Counted from the first letter of the stretch, positions 32,405-46,400 are shown. The stretch is DNA of 64,000 nucleotides from Calycina herbarum (GCA_001414485.1 LLEY01000240.1:1-64000), one strand, 5' to 3'. Program-made: numbers and translations. Notes: a model not told the origin generated them from the letters alone.

Positions 32405-33802
32405 ATGTCTACTACTTGCGTTCTGATCTTGGGAGCTACAGGCTACATGTAACTCTTCCTTGACCCAGTATCTCTATGCATTTACAACTGCTAAACTTTG
32501 TCCTGTAGAGGTGGCTCCATTCTTGCAGAATTGTTATCACAAAACACCGAGGGAAAGAAGTTCGCACTTTCAGCACTTGTACGCAAGCCGGAGCAAGTAT
32601 CGATTCTTGCGAAGGCTGGTGTCAATGCGTTGGTTTTCAAAGGCCTCGATGATTTCGAGGCAATTTATAAAGCTTCAAAAGACAATGACAGTATGATCTG
32701 GTCGTAATTCCGGTCAATAATACCATGCTTAATCAAGATCTAGTTGTCATTGGAGCTGCGGATGCCCGGCATGCTGAAGGTGCAAAAGCTTGCATCACTG
32801 GCCTGGCCGAACGAGCTAAAAGTACAGTACAGAAGACACACTATATTCATGTATGTAATTCTTGTCATCTCATGTGTTTTCTGTTAAATAGCAAATGTTG
32901 ATTGCCCAAAAAGACTGCAGGTAGTAGCATGGTAGCAGACTGGCCAGTCAGTGGAGAGCGAATCGATACTGGCATCCACTCAGATGTTGATGAGGATATA
33001 TTTCAATCTGAGAAAGAAAATCTGGAGCCGTGGAGTGGAGTGAGAACGGTCAACCAGCTTGTGGTTCGGCTTGGTGAAGATTTGGGGGTGAAGACTTACA
33101 TAGTTGCACCCCCTCTAATCTGTATATTTTGTTGTCCAAAACTCCCTCTATTTAAGCAAGGACTGACAACTACAAGACGATTTGGGAACTGGTTTATTTG
33201 CCACTGGATTCGGGCAAATTCATATGGTTGCAGAATTGTCTCTCAAGAACAAGCAAGCAGTAATGCTTGGAACAGGCTCTGGTGTGAGTGGCTTGAATTT
33301 GTATCCAACCCGGTAGTTGTACTTACGATTTACACAGATATGGAATATCGTCCAAGTGAAAGATCTCAGCAACCTCTACTACCTTTTAGTCCAGGCTACG
33401 ATTGATGAAAATGCCGACCTCCCTAGTGGCAAGAAAGGCTACTACTTTGCAGAAAACGGATTCCAAAGCTGGAAGAACATTTCTGAAGAATTTGGCAAGT
33501 CGGGTAAGAAGGATGGGGTATTCGAAACTGATAAAGTTACTACCATTGAGCTTCAAGAGGTTGCAGATAAATACTACAGTGGGGATTTGAGGAGTGCTGA
33601 GTCAGTGCTTGGATCAAAGTATGTTTTTCAACCATGTGAGATTTAAAAGAGCTTCGCTAATATTGTAACTAGCTCAAGAACAAAGGCAGATCTTGCTCGG
33701 AAAGTTCTTGGGTGGGCCCCGAAATATGGCAACGACGTGTTTTTCCAGCAAGTTCGTGATGACTTTGCTGCGATTGTTAAGAGCAACTCTCAACTCAAAT
33801 GA
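32405..33802 (+). CDS. NmrA-like / NAD(P)-binding atypical SDR protein
   Basis: Seven exons (32405-32448, 32509-32690, 32744-32850, 32914-33121, 33177-33283, 33338-33618, 33673-33802) give 352 residues. The N-terminus is a Rossmann strand and loop, VLILGATGYIGGSILAELL, with the GxxGxxG dinucleotide motif assembled across the first intron. It continues with LSALVRKPEQVS and IGAADARHAEGAKACITGL. The middle has VAPPLIYDLGTG and ends in a helical C-terminal region. The pattern matches fungal NmrA-like/extended SDR proteins that sense or reduce NAD(P)-linked substrates. Exon 4's acceptor (CCCAAAAAG at 32913) is the least certain junction. Function beyond the fold is unknown; it is expected to be cytosolic. 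Confidence 0.85.
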
Positions 33803-34189
33803 GGATATGTTTCAATCAGAGCTCGCTCAAATATGATATTGCTTTGGATTTATGTCTTTAAATATAGCCCTTATTACATGCCATAGTGTAATAAACTATG
33901 TCTACTAATCCAACGTGGTTATTACCTGTTTCTGCATTGGAAGCGTGGCATACCCGTCTCGCTAATACTGTCACTCAGCTCACGTCAGCCATCAATCTTG
34001 GTGAGCGCAATGCACGATTCTTTTGCACATTCAGCTAATATAGCGCTTATATAAAGTTAATGTCTTCACTTCATGGTAATTACTTTTACGAATTTGCCTC
34101 TGTTTCTGTATTAATTTCTCCTTTCGTTTATTTCGTTCTTCGCGATAGACACTTCAAGCTTTCATTATAACTTCCGTGTCGCATCACAA
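33803..34189. other. Intergenic, no gene seen
   Basis: 387 bp spacer between the NmrA-like gene and the SDR relic; probably the 3' flank of the former and the old promoter of the latter. Confidence 0.4.
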
Positions 34190-34640
34190 ATGTCTCCACG
34201 AATAGCACTCATTCTCGGTGCCGGTCCTAATATCGGAGCAGCAGTAGCATCATATTTTTCCGAGAAAGAATATAAAGTGATCCTCGTCTGTGCAGACCAG
34301 TCTAAACGCTCTCATTCTCCAAGCCGACTTGCCAAATCCCTCCTCCATGAAGGAAGTATTCGCTGAAGTAAATCATAAAGTTGGAATCCCGAATTTAGTA
34401 GTTTACAATAGTTTGCGTTCCCACCTTTCCCGCCTTTTTGCCCACCCAAACCCATTCCCCCTCTAACCCCACCGCGCCGCCCCAAAAAAAACCCCCAAAA
34501 CTCACAACAAAACAGTATCAATAACCCTTATCTCCGCCTCTCCCTTCAGTCTACCCCTCTCAGATTGGATATCAGCCCTCAACATAAATCTAGTAGCAGC
34601 CTACCCCGCAATCCAGGAATCGAGAGAAGGATCTTAACAC
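34190..34640 (+). pseudogene. Broken short-chain dehydrogenase/reductase gene
   Basis: The ATG at 34190 opens a classical-SDR-like N-terminus, RIALILGAGPNIGAAVASYF followed by YKVILVC. The frame then fails and a TGA follows near 34363. In another frame, the next expected SDR block appears: ADLPNPSSMKEVFAEV then VGIPNLVVYN. A third block in a further frame reads PLSDWISALNINLVAAYPAI, which matches the helix before the catalytic Ser/Tyr region. It ends in TAA, and no YxxxK motif follows. Order and spacing fit one SDR gene with at least two frameshifts and a lost 3' half. No intron set restores it. Confidence 0.65.
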
Positions 34641-35358
34641 CTCCAGCCCCCACCCCCAGCAACTACCAACCCCGCGTAAACCACTTCATGTTAATCATAC
34701 AGAGAAAATGCCATATAAAAAAGAAGAGGGAAACAGGCAGTCTTCGCAGATAATCTCCCGCGGCCTTCATACTCTGGATTCAGTTTTTACGCCGAAACTT
34801 CTGCACTCCGCTCGCTGCTACTTCATTACTCTGTTTCAGGAGCAAACTGTGCTATTCGTGATTATCAATATTTGGGATTTATGGGAGAGGAGGGTGGTGG
34901 GACCCACTTTTCACTTGAGTTTCTTTGTTGATGGTGTCGCGACTACGAGACGCGGAAGAAGAGAGAGGAGGACGTGGAAAGTGGAAAGTGGAACCTGCTG
35001 GCGGGCGTCTGCTTGCGGATTAAAAATAACTCTTCATTTTTAGTCTGGTTTACGTAGACGCGATCTAATTTTCAACTTCCCGGAGCCGTCATCTTCAAGT
35101 GATGCTACACAGCAGGCTGGATTTTAAAGTTCAAGGTAGCAGGTTGTTTGTGATTGGATTACTTGCTTTCTAAACTCAAGACAACTGCTTTCCATCAAGT
35201 ACAAATCCTGTCTCCTGCATAAATATTCGCATTGCTCTCTAAGTAAAGCAGCTTCAGTCATACTCTGCCTCGACTCCTCTGTCCCCAAACTCCTTCCTCC
35301 CCTAAAATGTGACAGAAACAAACATTGTAGACTCCACTTTCACGAACATGCAATCCTT
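34641..35358. other. Intergenic, no gene seen
   Basis: About 700 bp after the SDR relic; short frames only. It may include unrecognisable SDR remains at the left and the 3' flank of the 2EXR gene at the right. Confidence 0.4.
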
Positions 35359-36096
35359 TCATTGTCCATCAGGCTCCCCAACAAATGTAACAGAAATTCC
35401 AGCAATTGCTTCGCGTTTCGCTTCAGTGGGTGTGAAATACTCGTAAGCCACCAGAAATAATTCCGTCTCCAAGAGAGCCAAGTGAATTTTATCAACAAGA
35501 ACAGTAAGGTCAGTTGTCTCTCCATCCTCCAATAACTCCATCTTCAGGTACTTTTCATCTTCACCTTCATCGCGGCCCTCAATAACGATACTCTTGAGAG
35601 AAAACAAAGGCCAGATGGTTTTCTGCATGAGGAGACTGACGAATTCGGCACGTGAAGTTTCCTCGCCCTCTTTCTCATAACGAGGTAATTCGAGCAGTAA
35701 ATTTTGGACGTGATGTCCCCAAAAACCCTCTTTCATCCTCAAGCGGAAACTAGCTCGTTGTATTCCCATGTAATTGTCCAACGAATTAACTCGGAGAATG
35801 TCGCGATTCCAATCGACATACGCGCCTGGATAGATTTTGGTGTAGGTTTCAAGAGTGATTTGTCGAGATTCGTGGCAAGTGTGGAGGAGCATTGTTGGAA
35901 GTGGCGCGTCAAACTTGATGGAGTTTATATCATGGCTATCCCACCTCTCGTATGTTGGAAATTTCACAGCAAGGATTCGAGGCGCTGGGAATGCGTGCTT
36001 CCAGATTTTCAAACGAAGCTCGGCCACAAGTTGAGAGAAGAGCGGAAATTTCGAACCAGCCGTGATGGCCTTTTCGGTTGGGAGTTGAGGCTGCAT
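35359..36096 (-). CDS. 2EXR domain-containing protein
   Basis: Single exon of 245 residues, ATG at 36096. Residues about 18-110 match the fungal 2EXR pattern: FPLFSQLVAELRLKIWKHAF, PRILAVKF, then LLHTCHESRQITLETYTK, which carries the conserved CxESR element. The remainder is a helix-rich region with acidic stretches (EGRDEGEDEKYLKMELLED). The family is greatly expanded in filamentous ascomycetes and has no established function. No signal peptide or membrane segment is seen. Confidence 0.85.
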   Translation of the reverse strand: MQPQLPTEKAITAGSKFPLFSQLVAELRLKIWKHAFPAPRILAVKFPTYERWDSHDINSIKFDAPLPTMLLHTCHESRQITLETYTKIYPGAYVDWNRDILRVNSLDNYMGIQRASFRLRMKEGFWGHHVQNLLLELPRYEKEGEETSRAEFVSLLMQKTIWPLFSLKSIVIEGRDEGEDEKYLKMELLEDGETTDLTVLVDKIHLALLETELFLVAYEYFTPTEAKREAIAGISVTFVGEPDGQ

Positions 36097-37414
36097 GATT
36101 TTGCCGTGAGTGTGTTTGAAGCTGTGAGTGAAGAGTGGAGTGATATGAACTTCGATCTCGAGTTATTGAGGTATCAAGGTAACCTGGAATCAAAATCCGT
36201 GAAGTTGTCTTTCCACTGCCTTGGACGTTCAGTAGTGCGACATGACGCCGGTGTCGTACTTCAGCAGATCTTGGAAAGTCGTGAGAATGATGTTGAGTAT
36301 GATTTAGTTGTGAAGAAAGAACGGGGACTTTTACTGGCAGGGAAGAGACATTAGCGAAAAGATGATGGCCGTCAGTGTTGAAGACAGGCTCACCTTTACG
36401 TGACTTGTGATATCTTAGTTTCATGAGAAGGTCGCAAAGAAGCGGGCCTTAGCAGGAAAGGGTGCCAACAGAACTTTGTGGCTTGTCGATCTGTCTGTTG
36501 GAGGTGGTGCGAAATGACCAAAAATGTCGGGGGAAAAGTTGAGCAGTTAAGGGTGGGCCTAGATAGGCTAGCGAGATTTCAGTCTTTCAGACCCCCAAGG
36601 TCCGCCTATTTGAAGAGATGATTAAGTATCAAGTCACTGATTCAGAACAGGTCCTTTTCAAGTACTTGTCAGAAAAATTCAACTTCATTTCCCTGAACCT
36701 CCTGAGACTGGGCTTGTTTTGGTTTTAAAGATCCTGTTCCTAATCTCGCAAACCCAAAAAGCCATATTTACATGTAGTCGTAACACTTCTCAAATCAAGA
36801 CGCTTACTTCTTATGGCCATTAAAGGTGAAGTAGACAAAGAAAACGCAGCACGAGGTAAAACCAGTCGATGCTAAGTTCTACTCTATGTTTCTTTGGGTG
36901 TCTCAAAGTTAGGCCAAATTGAAACATAGTTGCTAATATCACACGCTGCCTGGGCTGAAATTCGCTCTTTGGGGGTGTGTCCCATTCCCTGGTCTCTAAG
37001 CGGACTCATGGAGAGAGAGGCTTACGCTGCTCAACTTGCCTATAGTATTCCTCAAGAGGCTCCTTTCGGTACCCAGGGAGGTCACTTGCATCGGCACGGT
37101 CAAAGCAAATCAAAATCATCAATTAATCTCGCTTTTAACTAACTCAAGGAAAGAAAAATCTACATAAAAAAAGAGGTGTGCGTACAACTACCATCCTACA
37201 GAATCAAGTCGTCATCTCATTATGAAGTAAAAGGGGTGTGTATAACACCATAGGGAAAGGGTTCAAAACGCCATATTCCCATGCAATCCTCCCCATCTCC
37301 CTTTCCAACCCCCACGACATGCAAAGGAAAAAATTCAAATTCAAAATAAACGCAAAAGGATATCATTTGCTTCCCCCACACCGCTCGGAAAAAACAGCCA
37401 CTCCATATCGCTCA
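36097..37414. other. Intergenic, no gene seen
   Basis: 1.3 kb with no supported gene. A 162-codon frame overlapping the 2EXR start on the minus strand is in another register and is not called. The right end is the 3' flank of the giant gene. Confidence 0.45.
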
Positions 37415-40400
37415 TCAGAGCTCCTCATCATCCTGATCATTATAGTCCGCCGGCATGCTACTCTGCATACTAGTCTTTGAGAGATTTCTGCCAGGACTCA
37501 TCATCCTCACTCGCTTGGATTTAGCTACCAATACCTGAGCAGGACAGACAACAATTTCCTCGTCCCCTTCTCCTCTATCATCACCCTTCTTGACAACTAG
37601 TGGGAATAGTACGATTCGCACAACGGCCTTTTGTTGTTCGAGCGTCTCATTGGAGGTGGTATCGCCACTCCGTTCATTCATGAGAGCTGCGTTGAAGGAA
37701 ACTTTGCTGGCCAAGTCGCCATTGGCATCATATTCTGGCTGAAGAGGTGGTAGCATCATATATTCTGCACGCTGTGTGCGCATCTCAATGGAAAGATCCA
37801 CTGCTGATTTGATAACTCTTCTGAGTTGTTCCTCGATTTGGTTTTCGAGGTGACTTGGTGGTGGGAGGATCTCGCTCAATGTTTCCAGAATGGCATGTAC
37901 GACTGCTTGGGTATCTTGTTCTCGTTGTTGAACGAAAGACTCACGCTTGGAAAGAAGTGTGAGAGTTGTTGCACGCCATTGATGAACTGCTGTTGCGGGT
38001 CCAACTTCAGAGAGGAGTTTCTCCAGCGACTTGAGCTTTTGTCGTTGCTCTCGGTCCATGCCGAATAGATATCGAGTGAATATAAACTCCCACACCATCG
38101 TCATCGTCATCGACATGAAGACATCTCTCCGCTTCACTCTATCTGTAAGATAGCTGTCCACATCCGATCCATCCAATATCGCATTATCGAGTCGATCGAT
38201 AGTCTTGTCATTGTTGATCTCAGTCGTAAGCCTGCAGGCTCTCATATCGGAGAACTTCGAGAAACGTAGAACCCATTGTTGAACATGTAGACATAACTTT
38301 TCGCATGTACTTTCAAAGTAATCTTCGTCCCGGACTGTAAGGAAATCGATGTCATTGGTTTTCGACATGAGAATTTTTGCTTGCATCTCTCGTATCTTCT
38401 TCTTCGTTCCTTCCAACTCAGCGCGTAGCTTCGCAATCTCTTGGTCCTTTTCTTGAGAAGCTGATTTGACCTGAGCGATCACAATAGCCTCCATCCCCTC
38501 CGTCAACCCTGTGTGCGCATCTCGTGCTTCCTGGAGCTCCCGCGAGGTTCGCGCATGCTGCGATTCGAGTTGGCTGTAACGTTCATTTTGTTGATGTCCA
38601 ATCGTAGCATTCGCGCTTGTCAATCCCGCATTAACTTCCGTAAGTCTTCCAACCTCATTTGTCAACCATTCGAGTGTTCGCTTGAGGCTATCGATTTCTG
38701 CATCTTTTTCGACCAAAGATGAGGAGGCGCTTGTAGAGGATTGGAGTGTTCGTTCGGCTTGGGCTTTGGCTTCTGCGAGCATGCGATTCTCGGCAGCTAA
38801 CTGTTCGACTTTGGATTCGAGGTCAAGGACTTGCATACTTTGTCGGCGGCGCATGCTGTGGGGTCTAGTCGGCGAGCGTGGTGAGCCCATGCGGCCTTCA
38901 CCGAAGCCATCCTATCCATCCGTTAGCTATGAAATTAAAATGTGTCGCATCGCGATAGACTTACATAGACATCTGCCATCTCCTTGGCCCGCACCCGGCC
39001 CTCGTTTGCTGTTGGATTTGCTGGAGTTGGGGTGTTTGTCGCATCTGCTGTTGAAGTGGAGGTGAGGGCGGCAAGCTCAGCTTCTTTAGCGAGATCCACC
39101 TGACTTCGTTGGCTTAGAGACCGCAGATCCCCGCTAACTTTGCGGTCAGACCGCCGTAGTGGGGGAGTACCAGAACGATTACTGTTGACACTTTCTGGTC
39201 GATTTGGTGTTCGCAATCGATTGATGTTGGTGATAGATCTTTGGCTGGCAGCACTGGAAGATCGTTTCTCTTGACTCAATTGTCTTGCTGCTGCAAATCC
39301 CAAACCGGCAGCTCCAGCGATAGCGACACCTGCGGCAATCGTGCTGTCACTGATACCTTGTGGTTGCTCTGCCTTAGGACGGCCGAGATGTTGGAGTTCC
39401 GAATAGCTCTCTTCCTTTGGTTTTGATGGTGTACGAACCTCTGGAGTTTGACTGCGTTGCTGCTTGACTATTGGCCGGTCTTCCTTTGGCCTGGATGGCG
39501 AGGGAAGTTCTGGGGTTTCGAATCGTTTGAGCCGCTTCTGAACGATGCTCTCTTCAGCTGGCTTCCGGGTGCTCGACGTCTTTTCACTGAGTGTCGAGGT
39601 ATATGATTTGTCCGCCTTGTCCGATTTTGTTGGGGTGATATCCCGACTAACTGGCTTGTCTCTGTGGCGCGAGCTGGGGGTTGGAGTAAGTTCAACTGAT
39701 CGAGTAGGTGTATCTTCTTTGGCCCGCTTGGATGGTAGGAGATCAACCCTCGGACGCTTCTCGTCGTGATGAAGTTCTGCGGTATCATGGCCGTGCTTGT
39801 GGATTGTTGAAGTGCGATGGAGTTCAGAGTGAGTATCCTCTTTTGCTCTCTGCGATGGGAGAAGATCGATACTGGAACGTTTGTCGTCATGGTATTTGTT
39901 TGAGGTTTCACTTTCAGGCTTGTGAATTGTCGAAGTGCGATGGAGGTCGATATGAGTATCACCCTTATCTCGTTGTGATGGAAGAAGATCTAAGCTCGAC
40001 CGAGATCTCTCTTCATGATGCTTGCTTCGCTTTTCTTCGGATCGCTCAGACGAAAAGAGATTCTTCACACTATCTTCCTTTGGAACATAAAACTCATGGC
40101 CTCGATGAGACTTTTCTTCCCGTTTCTTGTCACTGTCGTGCTTCTGCTCTTCTTTTGTAACATAAAATTCATGGCTTCGATGTGATTTTTCATCTCGTTT
40201 GTCCTTGACTGGAGTAGCTGATCTTTGCTTCTGCGACTTGAGGTCGACAGTCTCGGTTTCTTCATCTACCGCTGGCCATGAAAGTCTTGAAATTGCTGCA
40301 TCTGAAGTAGAAACAGGCGCTCTTGATGCAGCAGCTGGCGAGTAGTCGCGCATATGAACGCCACTATCACGAACGTGCTCATGATTATTGGCAAACGCTC

Positions 40401-43400
40401 CTTGTTTTGGAATTGGTGAATCTGTGACGAAGGCACTATCTCGATTGGCATTGTCCGAATCTACAATATGCGGTATTGAGTGATGTTCAGAATCGAAGTC
40501 TACTGGACTTTCTTCCTCAACCGCAGGCAAATCGGAGAACCCGCTACGGCGAAATTGACTGCTTCGCAAGGGGCTTCGCTCAATAGGAGATTCTTGAAAT
40601 GTTGTATCCTTGTCGACGGAAAGCGAATCGATTGCTGGCGAACGATGACTTGATAGATCCCGAGAGACTGGATCTGGCGTTCGTGGCGTAGACTGTTGGG
40701 CTAATGTCCTGGCAAAATCCATATCATCAGGTGGCGAAAGTGGTCTTTCCATTGGTGCCATAGAATGTCTGCTGGCTTGCCCGCCTTCAGATAGCATTGT
40801 CTGATCTCTGGAAAGTGTTGGTTCCTGGAAAGTGGTCTCTGCAGTGAGAGTAGGCTCAATCTGTTGGGGAGGAGACCAAAATCCATCATCTCCATCATCG
40901 GCTTCTTGCGTATCCTTCTCTTCAAAGTCCTTGGGGTCGGCACCCTCCCATAAAGCATCATCATCAAATATATCGTTACTTGGAGCACGTTTATCAATAC
41001 TCTGCCTGCGCTTCTCCTTCTTCGTTAATTTCCTTACTGGTGTTGTCGGTGTTTCTGGCTCCTTCACTGGCTCCACTACCTTCTTCTTCCCGCTCATTCC
41101 ACCAACTAATGCAGCTCCTGTAACAACGGCACCCACGGCTGCAACAATAGGCACATTGCTCTCCTCCTTGGACTCCTCCTTCTTGGTAGGATCAAAAGAA
41201 ACTGGCAATCTTGACAGATCAACAGATTTCCCCTTCTTCCCCTTCTTGCCTTTCTTATTTGGTCTGACAAAATCATCCACTGGCGTTGCTTCGGTTGTCT
41301 TTGCGATATGGGATAAAGACTCATCGACTGCAATGTCCTCGATAACAGGTAATTCCCTTTCAACTTCCGCCTCTTCAACGTCATCAGCCCAAGAAGTAAC
41401 TGGTGCTTTGGCAGAGCCAGTATCTTCAGCCATGACCGTGTCTACCGTGGAAGCTTGTCGTTTTCGCTTGTCTTTCTTTGAGCCCTTCCTCGATAGGCTG
41501 CCAAAGGTAGACTCATCCTCCCCGATTTCCTTTGGTTGAATTGTTTCTGGGATCTCGCGGGATTTCTCGTCTTCGACATTTTCGGAGATAATGGGGTCAA
41601 TTGTGGAAGGCTCGATAGCAGAAAGATTGTCTACTTGGGCTGGTGTAGCTGAGGGGGAAACTTCCTTGGCTTCGGTGATGAAGTCGGTGCGAGACCCTCT
41701 CGTACCCTTTTTGTCTTTCTTTGACTTTTTAGACGAAAAGGCGAAGTCATCATCCAGCGTTTCTTGAGTAGTTTCCACAGCAGGTGTGGCGGATCGGGCG
41801 CTTGACGTTAGATCGGGCTCATTGAGTACGATTGCCTTTGCTGGTGTGGAGAGTCCGGATTCCTGGTTCTTTTTGTCCTTCTTTGACTTTTTCGACGTAA
41901 AGGCAAATTCATCGTCAGGCACTTCTTGACTAGTCTCTACAATCTCAGCGGGTTCGGCGTATAGAGGTTGGGATTTATCGATGGTATCCAGCTCTTGATC
42001 TTGAGATTTAGGCTCATCAAGTATGATTGGCTCTGCAGGTGTAGAAATACCAGATTTCTGCTTTTTCTTGTCTTTCTTCGATTTCTTAGCCGAGAAAGCA
42101 AAGTAGTCTTTGGGAATGTCTTGGGTGGTTTCCACAACAGGCTTGATTTCAGCAGGTTCCGAATAGAAAGGCTGAGATTTGTCGATGGTTTCTAACTTTT
42201 GTGACTTGGGCTCATCCAATACGACTGGTTCCTCGATTGGTGTAGAAATACCAGACTTTTGCTTTTTCTTATCTTTCTTGGATTTTTTCAGAGAGAAGGA
42301 TCCAAATTCCTCCTCGGGCTCTTTCGTATCCGGGAGGTCTTTTGATATTTCTTCGGTTAGAGCATGTTCGGTGCCGGCTTCAACTGGAGGTGTGACAGGG
42401 CGTTGCTCGGGCTCGATGGAAGGTTCTGGTGCATCGAAGGTTTCTTTATTTTTACCCTTGCCTTTCTTGTCTTTCTTGGATTTCTTCAGAGAGAAGAATT
42501 CCTCCTCAGGCTCTTTGGTATCCACATTATCCTTCGGGGTTTCTTCAATTGAAGCGGGTTCAACGGGAGCTTCAGGCGTATCGAAGTTGTCTTTGCTTTT
42601 ACCCTTCCCTTTCTTGTCTTTCTTTCCTTTCTTTTGAGAGAAAGATCCCCACTCCTCCTCAGGCTCCTTGACATCCTCGATTTCTTTCGACGTTTCTTCA
42701 ACCAAAGCAGGCGCAGCGACAATCTGAGGTGGGGGTGTGACGGATCGTTGTTCAGAAACGATGGGAATTTCTGGCTCAAGAGTTTCCTTGTTTTTACCTT
42801 TATCCTTCGTGTCCTTTTTAGACTTCTTAGTTGATCCCCATTCCTCTTCGAATTCCTGTGGTGTATCTTGGGACGAAGAAGGTTCGGATATCTTGGCCTC
42901 TTCAACAATGTCTTCTCGTGGAGGCGTTGTCATGTATGACTCTACAAGTGTGGGTTCGTCGGATACAGCTTTGCCCTTGCCCTTCTCTTTCTTATCCTTC
43001 TTGCCTTTCCTAGTTGAGAAAGATGCAAAGTCGTCTTCTAGCTCTTGTGGGGGTTCCGATACTTTGGCAGTCTCGTCTAAGTCTCTCGAGACAGGTAAAT
43101 CATCGACAATTGCTAGAGGTGTGGAAGTCTGCTGTTCGATAACTGGAGATTCGTCTTTCTCACCCTTCTTGCCTTTACTCTTATTGTCCTTTTTGGATTT
43201 CTTGACCGAGACGGAACCCCATTCGTCTTCAGGTTCCTGTGGAGATTCCTCTAGAGGTGGATTTTCTGTGACTGTTGACTCAAAGGTATCCTGCTTGGCA
43301 ATATTCTCGGTTACGTCCTGTATGGCAAACTTGGCAGGGGACTCCTCGGTAGGTATAGGCTCACTGGTGATTTCTGTCTTGACAGGCTCTTCAATTGGCA

Positions 43401-46400
43401 TTCCCTTCTCCTGTGGTTCCTCGGTTGGTGTGGAAATCTCGGATTTGCGCTTCTTTTTGTCCTTCTTTGACTTCTTGGTAGAGTATGAACCCCACTCGTC
43501 AGCTGGTTCCTCGGTTCCTTCCGGTGGTGAGCTTGTTGATGGAGTGTCGTGATGCATGATTCCGGCGACTATAGCTCCTGTGGCAGCAGTGGCTAAACCT
43601 ATTTCAAGTGACCTGTCGGAAAGCTTTTCAGTGGGTGTAGATAAAGGATTCTCTTGGGAAGACAATTCTCCGGGTTTGTCGTCTCGAGTGGCAGCCAAAG
43701 TGAGTTCCTCTGGAGAAACTTCAGGTTCCTGGGTGTCGAAAGAATCATTGATTGGTGTTGAAAATCCTGATTTGTTCTTCTTTTTGTCCTTTTTAGATTT
43801 CTTGGAATGAGTAGGTGCCCACTCATCAGCAGGTTCTTCAATTTCTCGGCTCTCTTCGAATTGGGGTGTTGATGGAAGTTGTTCTTCAGCCTCTTGTTCA
43901 AATGGAGTCGAGGTGCCAGATTTGCTCTTCTTCTTGTCCTTTTTGGATTTCTTCGAAGAAGTAGGCGCCCATTCCTCAACGGGTTCTTCGACTATTTCTC
44001 GGCTTTCTTCAATCTTAGGAGTCGATGGTAATTGTTCTTCTGGCTCTGCCTCGAATGGAGTAGAGCTGCCAGATTTTCCCTTCTTCTTATCTTTCTTAGA
44101 CTTCTTGGAAGGCGTGGAAACCCATTCGTCAACCGGCTCTTCGACTATATCACGAACAAAAGACTCGGCGATCTCAGAGATTTCGGGTACTTGTTCTTCA
44201 GATTTGCTAGACTCGACGATTGGCTCTGTCTCGAATGGAGTTGAAGTGCCGGATTTGTTCTTCTTTTTATCCTTCTTAGACTTTCTCGACGACGTAGGAT
44301 CCCACTCATCGGCTGGCTCCTCGACAACTTCCCGAGTAGAAGACTCAACGACCTCTGGAGCCTCAGCAACTTGTTCCATGACCGGCTCTGCTTCGAATGG
44401 AGTTGAAGTACCCGGTTTGTTCTTTTTCTTGTCCTTCTTGGACTTCTTAGACGTAGAAAAAGAACCCCATTCTTCGTCCACTGGCTCAGGGGCAGGCTCG
44501 AATGACTTGGTATCAGCAACAGAAACATCCTCTTCAGGCAAAACGTCGAGTTTTTCAGGGACCTCCTCCACAGGAGTCGAAATACCCGACTTGCGATTGT
44601 TCTTGTCTTTCTTAGACTTCTTAGAAGGAAGTGAACTCCATTCGTCATCGATGTTTTCTTGAGCTACTTCTTCAGAAATTGGGGCTTGTGTCTTGTCGAT
44701 TTTTGAAGATTCATCCACGATCTCAATCGGAATGCTCTCCGGTTGTTGCTCCAAGGATTCTTGAGCGGGAGGACTTGAAATCTCTTCTGGGGGCGTTGAT
44801 AGGCCAGACTTCCGATTCTTCTTTTTGTCTTTCTTCGATTTCTTGGCCGAGAACGAGTCAAAGTCAATTGGTTCTTGAGTTGGCTCTTCTGGAAGTGTGG
44901 TTGTGAACTCGTCCAACTTTTCGGATATTGGAAGAGTATCTTTTTTTGCATCTAATTTTGCTGCTGGCTCATCAATGCTAATTGACTTTTCAAACGTCTC
45001 CTCGATTGGCGTCGAAAGACCAGATTTGCCCTTTTTGCCTTTCTTAGATTTCTGGGTCGGTAGGGAGCCCCATTCTTCGTCTACAGGTTCCGTGACAGGG
45101 TTTTCGTTACTGGCAGAAATTGAAACTTCAGCCGGGAACTCGAGGCCTTTCGCAGAATCAGGCATAGCCTCAACTGGAGTGGATAGCCCGGATTTGCCTT
45201 TCTTCTTGTCCTTTTTGGATTTCTTCGTGTTGAAAGAACCCCACTCATCCGCTTCATCCTGAAATGGCTCTTCTTTCTGGAGAGGTTCCTCGACTAGATC
45301 TTTGGAAGCGATGGTTGAGGATGGTGGAACGTCATCAGTGATGTGTGTGGGCTCCGTTGTAGGCTCTGGGATGTCATCAAACGGGGTAGAAGACATGAGG
45401 TTTTTCTTATCCTTCTTGGATTTCTTGGATGGGGTTGCCCATTCGTCGACTTGTTCTCGCGCAGTGTCCTCGGTACTTGAAAGAAGCGGATCTTGGGAAT
45501 TACTCGACTCTTCAACAGTCGGAAGAATGGCATTAGAGATTTCGGTTTGAATTGACTCTTCGGGAACGACCTCAATAGGCGTCGAAACACCCGACTTGTT
45601 CTTCTTCTTGTCCTTTTTGGATGGCTTTGCAGAGAAAGAAGACCACTCGTCTTGTACGGGCTCCGTAACAGGTAAATCAGGCACATCAATAGACTTGACA
45701 GCTTCGATTGGCTCAGGTACAACCTCATCAGGTGTTGACTTTCCCTTGTTCTTTTTCTTGTCTTTCTTAGATGGCTTTGCCGACCATTCGTCCTGTTCGG
45801 GCTCCTCGATTTGTGCGGGGATAGTAGAGCTTGGCTCACCCAGATCGACAGACTCCTCAACAATGATTGGTTCCTCGATCGGTGTAGAAACTCCAGACTT
45901 GCGCTTCTTCTTGTCTTTCTTTGAAGGTTTGGCTGAAAAAGAGGACCATCCGTCTGCCTCCGGTTCTTGGGTGGTGGACTCCTCGATCGAAACTTCCAGG
46001 TCTCGGCTTATCTCCGGAACTATAGTTTCCTTGTCGTGCACACCTTCTGAAATTGTAACAGGCTCAACGATGTCTTTTGAAGACTCCTCAATGATATTTG
46101 TAGGAGTAGAAATCACCGAGGTTTCACCAGATTCTGTTGGTAAATTCTTGCCCTTCTTTTTGTCCTTCTTAGATTTCTTGGTAGATATAAAAGAATCCCA
46201 AACACCAGTGCCATCTACATCAAGCGAGGTACTTGCTTGTGGCTCATCCAACCCTGTTTTATCTTGCGTTTCCACTTTAATGGGGAAAGATAGTTCTTTC
46301 GCTGGCTCGTCCAAAGGGATGGAACTTTCGGTCACGTCTTTCGATGAATCCTTGCCCTTGCCCTTCTTCTTGGATTTTTTGGTGGGGGCAAAGTCATCGA

